NCBI GenBank assembly: GCA_910586545.1
Contig: CAJUIQ010000001.1
Span: 165,315 to 229,314, forward strand
Direction of reading: 5' to 3'
DNA: 64,000 nucleotides
Source: an uncultured Eubacteriales bacterium
Lineage (GTDB): Bacteria > Bacillota > Clostridia > Oscillospirales > CAG-272
The notes below the pieces were generated by a model. That model saw nothing but the letters and a program-made list of their open reading frames with translations, was not told the DNA's origin and ran no database searches. Shown here piece after piece: positions 14,803-23,109 of the stretch; within the stretch, counting starts at the first letter, position 1; each line of letters starts with the position of its first letter. A program made the translations under genes and the position numbers.

Positions 14803-15378
14803 ATGGAAAAGAAAGTTTTGGTGGAGACCAGTGCGCGTCACGTACATTTGACAGAAGAACATATTGCCATCCTTTTTGGAGAAGGCGCCGCGCTTACTTT
14901 GAAAAAGGAACTGAGTCAGCCTGGCCAGTTCGCTTGTGAGGAGCGGGTCACTGTGGTGGGTCCGAAAAAGTCTATTCCGAATGTGATCATTCTCGGACCG
15001 GCAAGAAAGGCATCTCAGGTAGAGGTATCTCTGACAGACGCCCGTACGCTTGGTATCGCAGCGCCTATCCGTGAAAGCGGAGACGTTGCCGGAAGCGCCC
15101 CCTGTAAGCTGGTAGGCCCCTGTGGCGAGGTGGAGCTTACCGAAGGTGTAATTGCGGCTAAGCGGCATATCCATTTTACACCGGAAAATGCAAAAGATTT
15201 TGGCGTAGAGGATAAGCAGATCGTATCCGTCAAGATTACAAACGCAGACAGAAGTACCATTTTTGGCGACGTGGTGGTTCGGGTAAGTGAAAAGTTTGCG
15301 CCTGCCATGCACATTGATACGGATGAAGCCAACGCGGCGTGCGCATTTGGCGAATGCTACGGAGAAGTGCTGGTTTAA
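14803..15378 (+). CDS. pduL: PduL-type phosphate acyltransferase
   Basis: Transfers an acyl group between CoA and phosphate, giving acetyl- or propionyl-phosphate for ATP formation by a kinase. The 191 residues form the two-barrel PduL fold, with His motifs SARHVHLTEEHI (near the N-terminus), KRHIHFTPENA (middle) and the conserved MHIDTDEANAA end. These carry the zinc-binding histidines of the family. The N-terminal shell-targeting peptide seen in microcompartment members is absent and no shell genes are nearby, so it probably works in the cytosol in place of Pta. It has its own promoter. Confidence 0.92.
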   Translation: MEKKVLVETSARHVHLTEEHIAILFGEGAALTLKKELSQPGQFACEERVTVVGPKKSIPNVIILGPARKASQVEVSLTDARTLGIAAPIRESGDVAGSAPCKLVGPCGEVELTEGVIAAKRHIHFTPENAKDFGVEDKQIVSVKITNADRSTIFGDVVVRVSEKFAPAMHIDTDEANAACAFGECYGEVLV

Positions 15379-15474
15379 TACATATCCCATGCTCCATTTG
15401 CATACGATGTAAGAAAGCGGCAGAGACCGGATTTGCAATCCTAATTTAATGTAAAGAAAGGTATGGTCAAAGCG

Positions 15475-15693
15475 ATGAACAGAATTAAAATACGTATTGA
15501 CACCATGTCTGATGTAAGTAAACTGGTGGCGGTGGCGACTAAGGCCAAAGGCCGCGTGATCCTGACAGACAATACCGATTTCAAGGTAAGTGGAAAAAGT
15601 CTTTTGGGAGCTATCTATACCATGGAGTGGTCGGAGGTATATCTGGAATCTGACGAGGATCTGTACAACGCCCTGTCCGATTTGGTGGTATAA
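15475..15693 (+). CDS. HPr-like protein lacking the active-site histidine
   Basis: About 72 residues with the open-faced sandwich pattern of HPr: IKIRIDTMSDVSKLVAVATK, GRVILTDNTDFKVSGKSLLG and a last helix EDLYNALSDLVV. The segment that normally holds the phosphorylated His reads TMSDVSK, so PTS phosphotransfer is unlikely. The alternative ATG at 15463 lies too close to the GAAAGG ribosome site, and HPr alignment favours the later start. Role unknown, perhaps regulatory or structural. Confidence 0.7.
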   Translation: MNRIKIRIDTMSDVSKLVAVATKAKGRVILTDNTDFKVSGKSLLGAIYTMEWSEVYLESDEDLYNALSDLVV

Positions 15694-15758
15694 TTTTTGA
15701 GGGGGACATGAAAATGTTCCCCTTCTGTATTTTTGATACTTTGTGAAAGGAGAGCGCT

Positions 15759-16565
15759 ATGTTTTATCGGGACCGCTATATATGGAAGTCGGGTATATTG
15801 GATATTCCTGGAACCTCCCATGGCTTTTCTACCAGAAAGGGAGGCGTCAGTGCTCTGCCTCATACGGCTTCTATGAATGTGGGCTTTTTTCGGGGAGACG
15901 AAGAGGAGACAGTGCTGGAGAACATCCGTCTTTTTTGTACCTATGCCGGCCTTCCTGCCCAAGTGGTGTGTACGCCGCAGATTCACTCAGACCGGATCCG
16001 ATATGTAACGGGAGAGAATGCAGGAGAGGGAACCTTGCGGGATGTGCCTTTTCCCTGCGATGGATTTGTTACGGACCAGCCGGGGATTACGCTTTTGGTG
16101 CGGGTGGCGGACTGCGCTCCGGTGCTGCTTGCAGGGAAGACTGAGAGCGGCGCGCCGCTGGTTGGGGCTGTACATGCAGGCTGGCGCGGTACTGCTGCCG
16201 GAATTGGAGCGAAGGCGGTAACTATGCTGCGGGATATGGGCGCCGCAGAGGTATGTGCCGCCGTGGGGGCTTGTATTCACGCCTGCTGTTATCAAGTGGG
16301 CGAGGAGATGCGGGATACGGTGGCTGGTCTGCGGGGTACGGATTTTGCCAGGCGTTATGTACAGGAGCGAGACGGGAAACTGTATGCGGATATTGCCGGC
16401 ATGAATCGGGAATTGCTGCTGGAGGCAGGCGCAGCGCAGGTAGATGTTTGCGGAGAATGTACCCAATGCGCTCCCAATTTATACCACTCACACAGAGCTA
16501 CTGGCGGCGTTCGGGGAACGATGGGAGCTGCTGTGGGAATAGTTTCCTGTGATTGTTCTAAGTAG
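15759..16565 (+). CDS. pgeF: PgeF/YfiH-family laccase-domain purine nucleoside phosphorylase
   Basis: A 268-residue member of the family once called polyphenol oxidase (YlmD/YfiH), now known to act on adenosine and inosine in purine salvage. Conserved zinc-site segments are TPQIHSD, VRVADCAPVLL, GAVHAGWRGTAAGIGAKAV, and CGECTQC with YHSHRA near the end. Cytosolic. The start follows GAAAGGAGAGCGCT. It lies upstream of the pyrimidine operon but is separated from it by a promoter. Confidence 0.92.
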   Translation: MFYRDRYIWKSGILDIPGTSHGFSTRKGGVSALPHTASMNVGFFRGDEEETVLENIRLFCTYAGLPAQVVCTPQIHSDRIRYVTGENAGEGTLRDVPFPCDGFVTDQPGITLLVRVADCAPVLLAGKTESGAPLVGAVHAGWRGTAAGIGAKAVTMLRDMGAAEVCAAVGACIHACCYQVGEEMRDTVAGLRGTDFARRYVQERDGKLYADIAGMNRELLLEAGAAQVDVCGECTQCAPNLYHSHRATGGVRGTMGAAVGIVSCDCSK

Positions 16566-16617
16566 AGAGGGATATGTTTTTTATAGAAGAAAAAGGGGAG
16601 AAATCTGTCCTCCCCTC

Positions 16618-16646
16618 TTGACAAGCGGCCATCTATATGCTATTCT
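16618..16646 (+). promoter_or_regulatory. sigma-A promoter of the pyr operon
   Basis: TTGACA, 17-bp spacer, TATTCT. The expected start leaves a leader of about 170 bases before pyrC. Confidence 0.8.
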
Positions 16647-16707
16647 ACTATAAGAATCTTTAAGCAGGTACAGAGATACCGTCAAGATTTTTTTCATAAA
16701 GGACATG

Positions 16708-16769
16708 CCGCAAAGAAGTTTGTGGTTTTGTTTTATGCGGGATGATCTTGCCGGGCAAGGTCATTTTTT
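16708..16769 (+). promoter_or_regulatory. candidate attenuator in the pyr leader
   Basis: An intrinsic terminator (ATGATCTTGC, loop CGG, GCAAGGTCAT, then TTTTT; 16742-16769) lies inside the leader, between promoter and first gene. An upstream stem, CCGCA (16708-16712) with TGCGG (16736-16740), could extend into the terminator's left arm and compete with it. No clear PyrR-binding box was seen, so the signal is unknown. Confidence 0.65.
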
Positions 16770-16822
16770 ATTGTACGATGAATAATGAATAAAAATCGTA
16801 CTGTTTTTGATAGGAGATCGGT

Positions 16823-18100
16823 GTGAAAATTGTATTCAAAAATGCGGTTATTTATAAAAACGGCCGTATGACATCCGAAGATCTGTTTCTGTCGGACAAA
16901 ATGGTTTCCGACCCTTTTCTCCGTCCCGATTTTGTTGTGGATGCAGCGAAATATTGTATTTTCCCCGGGTTTGCTGATGTGCATGTGCATTTCAGAGAGC
17001 CCGGATTTTCTTATAAGGAAACCATCTCCTCAGGTACGGCGGCAGCGGCCAGAGGGGGGTATACCCGGGCGTGTACTATGCCCAATTTACATCCTGTTCC
17101 AGATAGCCGCACACATTTGGATACCCAGCTTGCCATCATAGAAAAAGATGCGAAAATCCGGGTGTATCCATATGGGGCGATTACGACAGAACAGAAGGGC
17201 GATGCGCTGGCTCCTATGGAAGAAATGGAAAAGGCCGTTGCCTTTTCCGACGACGGGCGGGGTGTGCAGTCTGCTGAAAGGATGGAAGCCGCGATGAAAA
17301 AAGCGGCGGCCCTGGATAAAATGATTGCGGCGCACTGTGAGGATGAATCTCTGCTCCACGGCGGATACATACACGACGGGGTCTATGCCGCGGCTCACGG
17401 ACATAAAGGCATCTGCTCCCAGTCGGAATGGGGCCCGATTCAGCGGGATCTGGCGCTGGCGGAGAAAACCGGATGCGCCTATCATGTTTGCCATATTTCC
17501 TGCGCAGAGAGTGTAGCGTTGATCCGACAGGCAAAGAAACGGGGGATAAATGTGACCTGTGAGACGGCTCCCCATTATCTAACCTTGTGCGAGGAAGACA
17601 TCCAGGAGGACGGCAGATTTAAAATGAATCCACCTCTGCGAAGCAGGGCGGATCGGGAAGCCTTAGTGCAGGGACTTTTGGATGGTACCATTGATATGAT
17701 TGCTACGGATCACGCGCCGCACACGGCAGAGGAAAAAGGGAGAGGCCTGGCAGGCAGCCTTATGGGTGTCGTAGGGCTGGAAACCGCTTTTCCTGTACTA
17801 TACACGCACCTTGTAAAGACCGGCATTTTGCCGCTGGAACGGTTGATACAGCTGTTGAGCGATAACCCCTGTCGTCGATTTGGCTTGGGAGCGTGCGATA
17901 TACGTCCGGGGATGTGGGCAGATTTCACAGTGTTTGACCTGGAAGCGGCGTACACGGTAGACCCGGATACGTTTTTGACCATGGGCCGTGCCACGCCGTT
18001 TGCGGGAGCACAGGTGTGGGGCAGGTGCTTACTTACCGTATGCGACGGACGTATCGCCTGGCGGGATCCGGCAGCCGATACAATGCCGCAGACATTGTAA
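16823..18100 (+). CDS. pyrC: dihydroorotase
   Basis: Zinc amidohydrolase that closes carbamoyl-aspartate to dihydroorotate, third step of UMP synthesis. The 425 residues show the type I signature: DVHVHFREPGFSYKE, metal-binding HCEDESL and HVCHISC, CETAPHYLTL and ATDHAPHTAEEK. The GTG start follows TAGGAGATCGGT. It is the first gene of the pyr operon and lies behind a leader with a terminator. Confidence 0.95.
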   Translation: MKIVFKNAVIYKNGRMTSEDLFLSDKMVSDPFLRPDFVVDAAKYCIFPGFADVHVHFREPGFSYKETISSGTAAAARGGYTRACTMPNLHPVPDSRTHLDTQLAIIEKDAKIRVYPYGAITTEQKGDALAPMEEMEKAVAFSDDGRGVQSAERMEAAMKKAAALDKMIAAHCEDESLLHGGYIHDGVYAAAHGHKGICSQSEWGPIQRDLALAEKTGCAYHVCHISCAESVALIRQAKKRGINVTCETAPHYLTLCEEDIQEDGRFKMNPPLRSRADREALVQGLLDGTIDMIATDHAPHTAEEKGRGLAGSLMGVVGLETAFPVLYTHLVKTGILPLERLIQLLSDNPCRRFGLGACDIRPGMWADFTVFDLEAAYTVDPDTFLTMGRATPFAGAQVWGRCLLTVCDGRIAWRDPAADTMPQTL

Positions 18101-18115
18101 TAAGGAGAAATGACA

Positions 18116-18258
18116 GTGTGAAAATAACGTGGGCTGAACCTTGTAGTGAACGTATTTCACACCCAAAATCAGCTTAGAAATGGGACCCCACCCCATTTCT
18201 GCCGTCTTCGTCGGCACAGGCTGATTTTCAGGAACAATTTGTGCCGCCGCAGGGCGGC
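18116..18258 (+). other. highly folded spacer between pyrC and pyrK
   Basis: About 170 untranslated bases inside an otherwise tight operon. It can form a three-way junction: outer stem AAAATCAGC (18165-18173) with GCTGATTTT (18220-18228), and inner hairpins AGAAATGGG/CCCATTTCT and TGCCG/CGGCA. It is flanked by an imperfect stem (18116-18129 with 18151-18162) and a GCCGCC/GGCGGC hairpin. A regulatory or processing RNA element, or a small palindromic mobile repeat, is possible. Confidence 0.6.
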
Positions 18259-18273
18259 GGAATGGAGTTTACA

Positions 18274-19014
18274 ATGAAACAAGGTATATTCCGTATTAGA
18301 GAAAACATACAGATTGCGCCGGACATGTATGAGATGGCTTTGGAAGGTGATATCAGCGCCGTTACCAACCCGGGGCAGTTTGTCAATATCGCCCTGGATG
18401 GATTTTACCTGCGGCGGCCCCTGTCTGTTCATGATGTGGATCCGGCATTGGGCGTTTTGCGGGTGATCTATAAAGCGGTAGGTCGTGGCACCGAAGTTTT
18501 GGCCGGTATGGGCGTCGGAGAGACGCTGGACATGCTTACAGGGCTTGGCAACGGATTTGACATCCATAAGGCCGGAGAAAACACCTTAGTGATCGGCGGA
18601 GGGGCTGGCGCGCCTCCTATGTATTGGACAGCTAAGGCCTTGCGGGATTCTGGCAGAAAGGTAACGGCTGTTCTGGGTTTTAACACAGCAGAGGAGGTAA
18701 TTCTGCAGCAGAAATTTGCAGACGCCGGGATTCCTGTGGTGATTACCACGGCGGACGGCAGTCTGGGCACAAAGGGGTTTGTCACAGCGGCGTTGGCAGA
18801 GCTGCCTGCTCCGAATTATACTTTTTCCTGCGGACCAGAGCCTATGCTGCGTGCAGTATACGATGCGCTGTCCAGCGACGGTCAGTTCAGCTTTGAAGAG
18901 CGAATGGGCTGCGGCTTTGGCGCTTGCATGGGCTGCAGCTGCAAGACGAAATACGGCACGAAGCGGATTTGTAAAGACGGTCCGGTACTGGAAAAGGAGG
19001 AGATTCAGTGGTAA
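18274..19014 (+). CDS. pyrK: dihydroorotate dehydrogenase electron-transfer subunit
   Basis: A 246-residue FAD and [2Fe-2S] subunit that passes electrons from PyrD to NAD. FAD-binding LRRPLSVHDVD, a nucleotide site VIGGGAGAPPMYW, and the iron-sulfur cysteines in ERMGCGFGACMGCSCKTKY with Cys further on in ICKDGP are all present. I chose the ATG after GGAGTTTACA. Its last codons overlap the pyrD start by 7 bases, as befits a two-subunit enzyme. Confidence 0.95.
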   Translation: MKQGIFRIRENIQIAPDMYEMALEGDISAVTNPGQFVNIALDGFYLRRPLSVHDVDPALGVLRVIYKAVGRGTEVLAGMGVGETLDMLTGLGNGFDIHKAGENTLVIGGGAGAPPMYWTAKALRDSGRKVTAVLGFNTAEEVILQQKFADAGIPVVITTADGSLGTKGFVTAALAELPAPNYTFSCGPEPMLRAVYDALSSDGQFSFEERMGCGFGACMGCSCKTKYGTKRICKDGPVLEKEEIQW

Positions 19015-19919
19015 ACCTGCAAACGACGCTGTCCGGCATTGTGCTGGACAATCCGGTCATTCCGGCAAGCGGAACGTTCGGATTCGGGGAAGAATTTGCC
19101 CCTCTGTATGACTTGAATATATTGGGGTCTATTTCTGTTAAGGGAACGACACAGGAACCCCGTTTCGGCAATCCTACCCCTCGTATCGCAGAATGTACCG
19201 CGGGACTGATCAATTCAGTAGGCCTGCAGAATCCTGGGGTGGAGAAGGTGGTAACAGAAGAACTGCCGCGCCTGGCCGCGCACTTTCAAAAGCCTGTGAT
19301 CGCCAACATCAGCGGTTTTTCTATTGAGGAATATGCCGCCTGCGCGGCGCAAGTGGACGCGGCGGAGCAGGTGGGAATTATTGAAGTCAATGTAAGCTGT
19401 CCGAATGTCCACGGAGGCGGGATCAGCTTTGGAACAGATCCGTCCGCCGCCGCTGCCGTTACAAAGGCTGTAAAGGCAGTGACGAAAAAGCCGGTATATA
19501 TTAAGCTTACCCCTAACGTGACAGATATTGTGTCCATTGCAAAGGCCTGTGAGGATGCGGGCGCTGATGGCCTCGCACTGATCAACACCCTTTTGGGGAT
19601 GCGAATCGATTTGAAAAGGAAAAAGCCGGTGATTGCCAATAAAATGGGGGGATTTTCCGGCCCGGCTATTTTTCCGGTGGCGCTGCGGATGGTGTATCAG
19701 GTGTACGAGGCGGTACAAATCCCTATTATCGGTATGGGCGGAGTGTCCACGGCGGACGACGTAATTGAGATGATGCTGGCGGGCGCCGCGGCAGTGCAGG
19801 TTGGCGCCGCTAACTTAGTGAACCCCTGGGCGTGCCGGGATATTATCCGGGATTTGCCTTTGCGGGCAGAACACTATGGAATTCAGGCTCTTTCCGATAT
19901 CATCGGCGGGGCGCATTGA
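19008..19919 (+). CDS. pyrD: dihydroorotate dehydrogenase, class 1B catalytic subunit
   Basis: FMN enzyme that oxidises dihydroorotate to orotate, 303 residues. Features are NPVIPASGTFGFG, the catalytic Cys in EVNVSCPNVHGGG, KLTPNVTDI, and the FMN phosphate site GMGGVSTADDVIEMMLAGAA. The NAD-linked class 1B assignment rests on the adjoining PyrK. The GTG start overlaps the pyrK end. Confidence 0.96.
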   Translation: MVNLQTTLSGIVLDNPVIPASGTFGFGEEFAPLYDLNILGSISVKGTTQEPRFGNPTPRIAECTAGLINSVGLQNPGVEKVVTEELPRLAAHFQKPVIANISGFSIEEYAACAAQVDAAEQVGIIEVNVSCPNVHGGGISFGTDPSAAAAVTKAVKAVTKKPVYIKLTPNVTDIVSIAKACEDAGADGLALINTLLGMRIDLKRKKPVIANKMGGFSGPAIFPVALRMVYQVYEAVQIPIIGMGGVSTADDVIEMMLAGAAAVQVGAANLVNPWACRDIIRDLPLRAEHYGIQALSDIIGGAH

Positions 19920-19950
19920 ATCGATAATACGAAGAAAGGTAAAAATAATT

Positions 19951-20655
19951 ATGGGAAAAGACGTAATTGTTGCATGCGACTTTGCCAGCGCGGAGGCGTA
20001 TACTGCATTTTTGGATCGGTTTGCTGGAGAGACACGGAGGCCCTTTGTAAAAATCGGTATGGAGCTGTTTTACGCTGCCGGGCCGGATATCATCCGTATA
20101 ACGAAGGAGAGAGGGCATAAGATTTTTCTGGATCTCAAGCTCCATGATATTCCAAACACGGTAGAAAAGGCTATGGCGGTTCTGTCACGGCTTGGAGTGG
20201 ATATGTGCAACTTGCACGCCGCCGGTGCTATCCCCATGATGGAGGGGGCGCTGCGGGGACTTTCCTCCGGCGGCGGCCCGCGTCCGATTCTCCTTGCGGT
20301 CACGCAGCTGACCTCCACCAGTCAGGAAGTGATGGAGCGGGATCTGCATATCCACGAGCCGATTGAAGAAGTCGTTTGTTCCTATGCGAAGAATGCGCAG
20401 ACGGCCGGTCTGGACGGAGTTGTTTGTTCTCCTCTGGAAGCAGGCATGGTCAAAGCGCGCTGCGGCTCCGCTTTTCTTACCGTAACCCCTGGCGTTCGTT
20501 TCGCAGATGGAGATAAAGGCGACCAGTCCCGGGTGACCACACCGGAACGGGCAAAAGAGATAGGCAGCGACTATATTGTGGTGGGACGGCCCATCACGGC
20601 GGCAGAGGATCCGGTGGCTGCATACAAGCGATGCGTGGCAGAATTTTGTGACTGA
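19951..20655 (+). CDS. pyrF: orotidine 5'-phosphate decarboxylase
   Basis: Converts OMP to UMP, the last step of the pathway. The 234 residues include the catalytic DLKLHDIPNTVEKAM (Asp-x-Lys-x-x-Asp) and the phosphate-binding TPGVRFADGD and VVGRPITAA. I chose the ATG after AAGAAAGG; longer in-frame starts run into pyrD. It is in the pyr operon, 31 bases after pyrD. Confidence 0.95.
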   Translation: MGKDVIVACDFASAEAYTAFLDRFAGETRRPFVKIGMELFYAAGPDIIRITKERGHKIFLDLKLHDIPNTVEKAMAVLSRLGVDMCNLHAAGAIPMMEGALRGLSSGGGPRPILLAVTQLTSTSQEVMERDLHIHEPIEEVVCSYAKNAQTAGLDGVVCSPLEAGMVKARCGSAFLTVTPGVRFADGDKGDQSRVTTPERAKEIGSDYIVVGRPITAAEDPVAAYKRCVAEFCD

Positions 20656-20668
20656 GAGAAAGGATGAT

Positions 20669-21310
20669 ATGAATATGAATACAGAAATGCAGATTGCAAA
20701 GGCACTGTTGGATATCAAGGCGGTATTTTTTCGTCCCGACCAGCCGTTTACTTGGGCCAGCGGTATCAAAAGCCCTGTTTACTGTGACAACCGATTGATT
20801 TTGACAGCCCCCGCCGTGCGTACCCTTGTGGAGGGCGCTATTGCGCAGGCAGTGAAAGATCATTATCCGGATGCGGAGGTATTGATGGGAACCAGCACGG
20901 CGGGCATCGCTCATGCAGCCATTGCGGCCCATATGCTGGAGCTTCCCATGGGATATGTACGGGGAGGCAATAAGGATCACGGCAGGCAAAACCGGATCGA
21001 GGGTAAGCTGGAGGCAGGCCAGAAAGTGGTGGTCATTGAAGATTTGATTTCTACCGGCGGCAGTGTAATCGATGTGGTAGAGGCTCTGCGGGAGGCCGGC
21101 GCACAGGTGCTGGGCGTGGTAAGCATCTTTACATATGGCATGCAGAAAGGACTGGAGCGGCTGCAGGCAGCGCAGGTGGAAAATCACAGCCTGACTTGCT
21201 TTGACGCCGTAGCCCAGGCTGCAGGAGAAAACGGATATATTGCTATGGAGGACATTGCGCGTTTGCTGCAATTCCGGGACAATCCTTCCGACGAGAGCTG
21301 GATGAAGTAA
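20669..21310 (+). CDS. pyrE: orotate phosphoribosyltransferase
   Basis: Joins orotate with PRPP to form OMP. The 213 residues contain the PRPP-binding motif VVVIEDLISTGGSVIDVV, the substrate loop FTWASGIKSPVYCDNR and GNKDHGRQNRIEG. The ATG after GAGAAAGGATGAT, 13 bases past the pyrF stop, is the best start; another in-frame ATG two codons later is also possible. Confidence 0.96.
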   Translation: MNMNTEMQIAKALLDIKAVFFRPDQPFTWASGIKSPVYCDNRLILTAPAVRTLVEGAIAQAVKDHYPDAEVLMGTSTAGIAHAAIAAHMLELPMGYVRGGNKDHGRQNRIEGKLEAGQKVVVIEDLISTGGSVIDVVEALREAGAQVLGVVSIFTYGMQKGLERLQAAQVENHSLTCFDAVAQAAGENGYIAMEDIARLLQFRDNPSDESWMK

Positions 21311-21337
21311 AAAAGAGCCATAGAAAGGGAGCGTTGT

Positions 21338-22252
21338 ATGAGAAGTCTCATTGGAATTCTAGACCTTTCCACTAAAGAAATTGACGATTTAATCCACACT
21401 GCCCAGGATATTATTGCCCATCCAGAGGCATATCGGGAAAAGTGTAAGGGTAAAAAACTTGCCACCCTGTTTTTTGAGCCTTCCACCCGTACCCGTTTGT
21501 CTTTTGAAGCGGCTATGTATGAGCTTGGGGGCAATGTACTGGGCTTTTCGGAAGCAAGCAGTTCTTCTGTTGCCAAGGGGGAAAGCGTAGCTGATACCAT
21601 CCGTACGGTGAACTGCTATGCGGACATTATTGCTATGCGCCATCCAAAGGAAGGAGCGCCGCTGGTGGCGTCTGTGAAAAGTCAGGTGCCTATTATCAAC
21701 GCGGGAGACGGCGGCCATAACCATCCGACCCAGACTCTAACCGATTTGCTCACCATCTATCGTGAGAAAGGACGGCTGCAGGATCTCACCGTAGGTTTTT
21801 GCGGGGATCTCAAATTCGGCCGGACTGTGCACTCCTTAATCGAGGCACTTTCCCGGTACAGCGGAATCCGAATTGTTTTGATCTCTCCTGATGAGCTGCG
21901 GCTGCCGGAATATATGCAGAATAAACTGAGCGCGCTGGAGAACGTCACCTTCACGGAGACAAAGGATTTGGAAGAGGCAATTCCTCAACTGGATATCCTA
22001 TATATGACCCGAGTGCAGAAGGAACGGTTTTTCAACGAGGCGGATTATATCCGACTGAAAGACAGCTACATTCTCACGCCGGAAAAGTTGGCGGGGGCAA
22101 AGGCGGATATGTCTATCCTGCATCCACTGCCTAGAGTCAACGAAATTTCCGTAGAGGTAGACGACGATCCACGGGCATGCTATTTTCGGCAGGCGCTCAA
22201 CGGCAAATTTATTCGCATGGCGCTGATGCTTATGCTTTTGGAAATCCAATGA
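21338..22252 (+). CDS. pyrB: aspartate carbamoyltransferase catalytic subunit
   Basis: Couples carbamoyl-phosphate and aspartate, the committed step. The 304 residues have the carbamoyl-phosphate site EPSTRTRLSFEAAM, GDGGHNHPTQTLTDL, and HPLPRVNEIS near the end. Followed at once by the regulatory subunit gene, so the enzyme is probably the allosteric 2(3)-3(2) type. Confidence 0.97.
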   Translation: MRSLIGILDLSTKEIDDLIHTAQDIIAHPEAYREKCKGKKLATLFFEPSTRTRLSFEAAMYELGGNVLGFSEASSSSVAKGESVADTIRTVNCYADIIAMRHPKEGAPLVASVKSQVPIINAGDGGHNHPTQTLTDLLTIYREKGRLQDLTVGFCGDLKFGRTVHSLIEALSRYSGIRIVLISPDELRLPEYMQNKLSALENVTFTETKDLEEAIPQLDILYMTRVQKERFFNEADYIRLKDSYILTPEKLAGAKADMSILHPLPRVNEISVEVDDDPRACYFRQALNGKFIRMALMLMLLEIQ

Positions 22253-22275
22253 GACAGGGAAGGGAGAAAGTAGAG

Positions 22276-22692
22276 ATGCTGGTCAATCCTATAAAAAATG
22301 GAACGGTACTGGATCATATCACGGCAGGACGTGGAATGGAGCTGTATCGGATTTTAAAGCTCAACGAACTGGAATGTCCCGTTGCAATTATTACCAACGC
22401 CTACAGCCTGAAAATGGATCGCAAGGATATTATAAAAATTGACGGAGAGGCGCCGCTGGATTTAAATGTGATTGGATATGTGGATCCGGGGGTGACGGTG
22501 AGTACGATTCGAGACGGGGATGTAGCGCAGCGAATTCATTTAAAGCTGCCCCAGCAGATCACCGGGGTGATTCGATGCAAGAACCCTCGCTGCATCACTT
22601 CTGTGGAGCAGGAGCTTCCGCATACGTTTCGGCTGGATGATCCCGAGACGCGTGTATACCGGTGTATTTATTGCGAGTCCCGAGCAAAATGA
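22276..22692 (+). CDS. pyrI: aspartate carbamoyltransferase regulatory subunit
   Basis: A 138-residue nucleotide-binding and zinc-binding subunit. The N-terminal allosteric domain has NPIKNGTVLDHITAGRG, and the zinc site shows Cys pairs in CKNPRCIT and CIYCES. Start chosen after GGGAGAAAGTAGAG; a longer frame would overlap pyrB. It is last in the operon and followed by a terminator. Its presence means the operon is tuned by nucleotides at enzyme level as well. Confidence 0.95.
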   Translation: MLVNPIKNGTVLDHITAGRGMELYRILKLNELECPVAIITNAYSLKMDRKDIIKIDGEAPLDLNVIGYVDPGVTVSTIRDGDVAQRIHLKLPQQITGVIRCKNPRCITSVEQELPHTFRLDDPETRVYRCIYCESRAK

Positions 22693-22778
22693 AAAAGAAA
22701 TAAGGGCGCCCGTATCATATGCGATATTTTGGCATATACTACGTTTGTACGGGTTCATCCCGTAAGGTCATTTTGACG

Positions 22779-22828
22779 AAGCCGCCGCAGACTGCTGACC
22801 CCGTAGGGGCAGCCTGCAGCGGCTTTTT
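22779..22828 (+). terminator. terminator of the pyr operon
   Basis: A long imperfect stem, AAGCCGC...GACCCC / GGGGC...GCGGCTT, followed by TTTTT. A smaller ACGGG/CCCGT hairpin precedes it. Confidence 0.9.
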
Positions 22829-22927
22829 GTATAGTTTTTTATGGAATATAATGGACAAGCTTTTCCCGTGTATATTTCCAAACAGTTTTCAACAACCTGC
22901 AGCAGGAAAAAGTCCTTTCAGGGATAC

Positions 22928-22960
22928 ATTTCCACAGACTTTTCCACAGGCTGTGGATTG
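22928..22960. other. cluster of DnaA-box-like motifs
   Basis: ATTTCCACA, TTTTCCACA and inverted TGTGGATTG within 33 bases; the last two form TCCACAG-G-CTGTGGA. TTTTCCACA fits the relaxed DnaA box TTWTNCACA. It lies in the 417-base gap between pyrI and the GH20 gene, which otherwise holds the pyr terminator, AT-rich sequence and the GH20 promoter. No replication genes are nearby. Confidence 0.3.
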
Positions 22961-23032
22961 TTTGAACACAGAAACAAATAAATGTAAGGATATTCACATT
23001 TTATTAAAAATACACAATATACCCAGGAGCAA

Positions 23033-23061
23033 TTGACAGACGGACACGCCTATGATAGAAT
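23033..23061 (+). promoter_or_regulatory. sigma-A promoter of the GH20 gene
   Basis: TTGACA, 17-bp spacer, TAGAAT, about 50 bases before the start codon. Confidence 0.85.
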
Positions 23062-23109
23062 GAACCAAGATTAGTATGTATTTTAAAACAGTTTGGAAGG
23101 ATCAAAACA

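Noticed and set aside
14803..15693. Part of a bacterial microcompartment operon because of PduL.
   Set aside because: No shell proteins or signature enzymes nearby, and PduL lacks the targeting peptide.
16653..16822. PyrR-binding RNA in the pyr leader.
   Set aside because: The PyrR anti-antiterminator consensus was looked for and not found, so only an unspecified attenuator is claimed.
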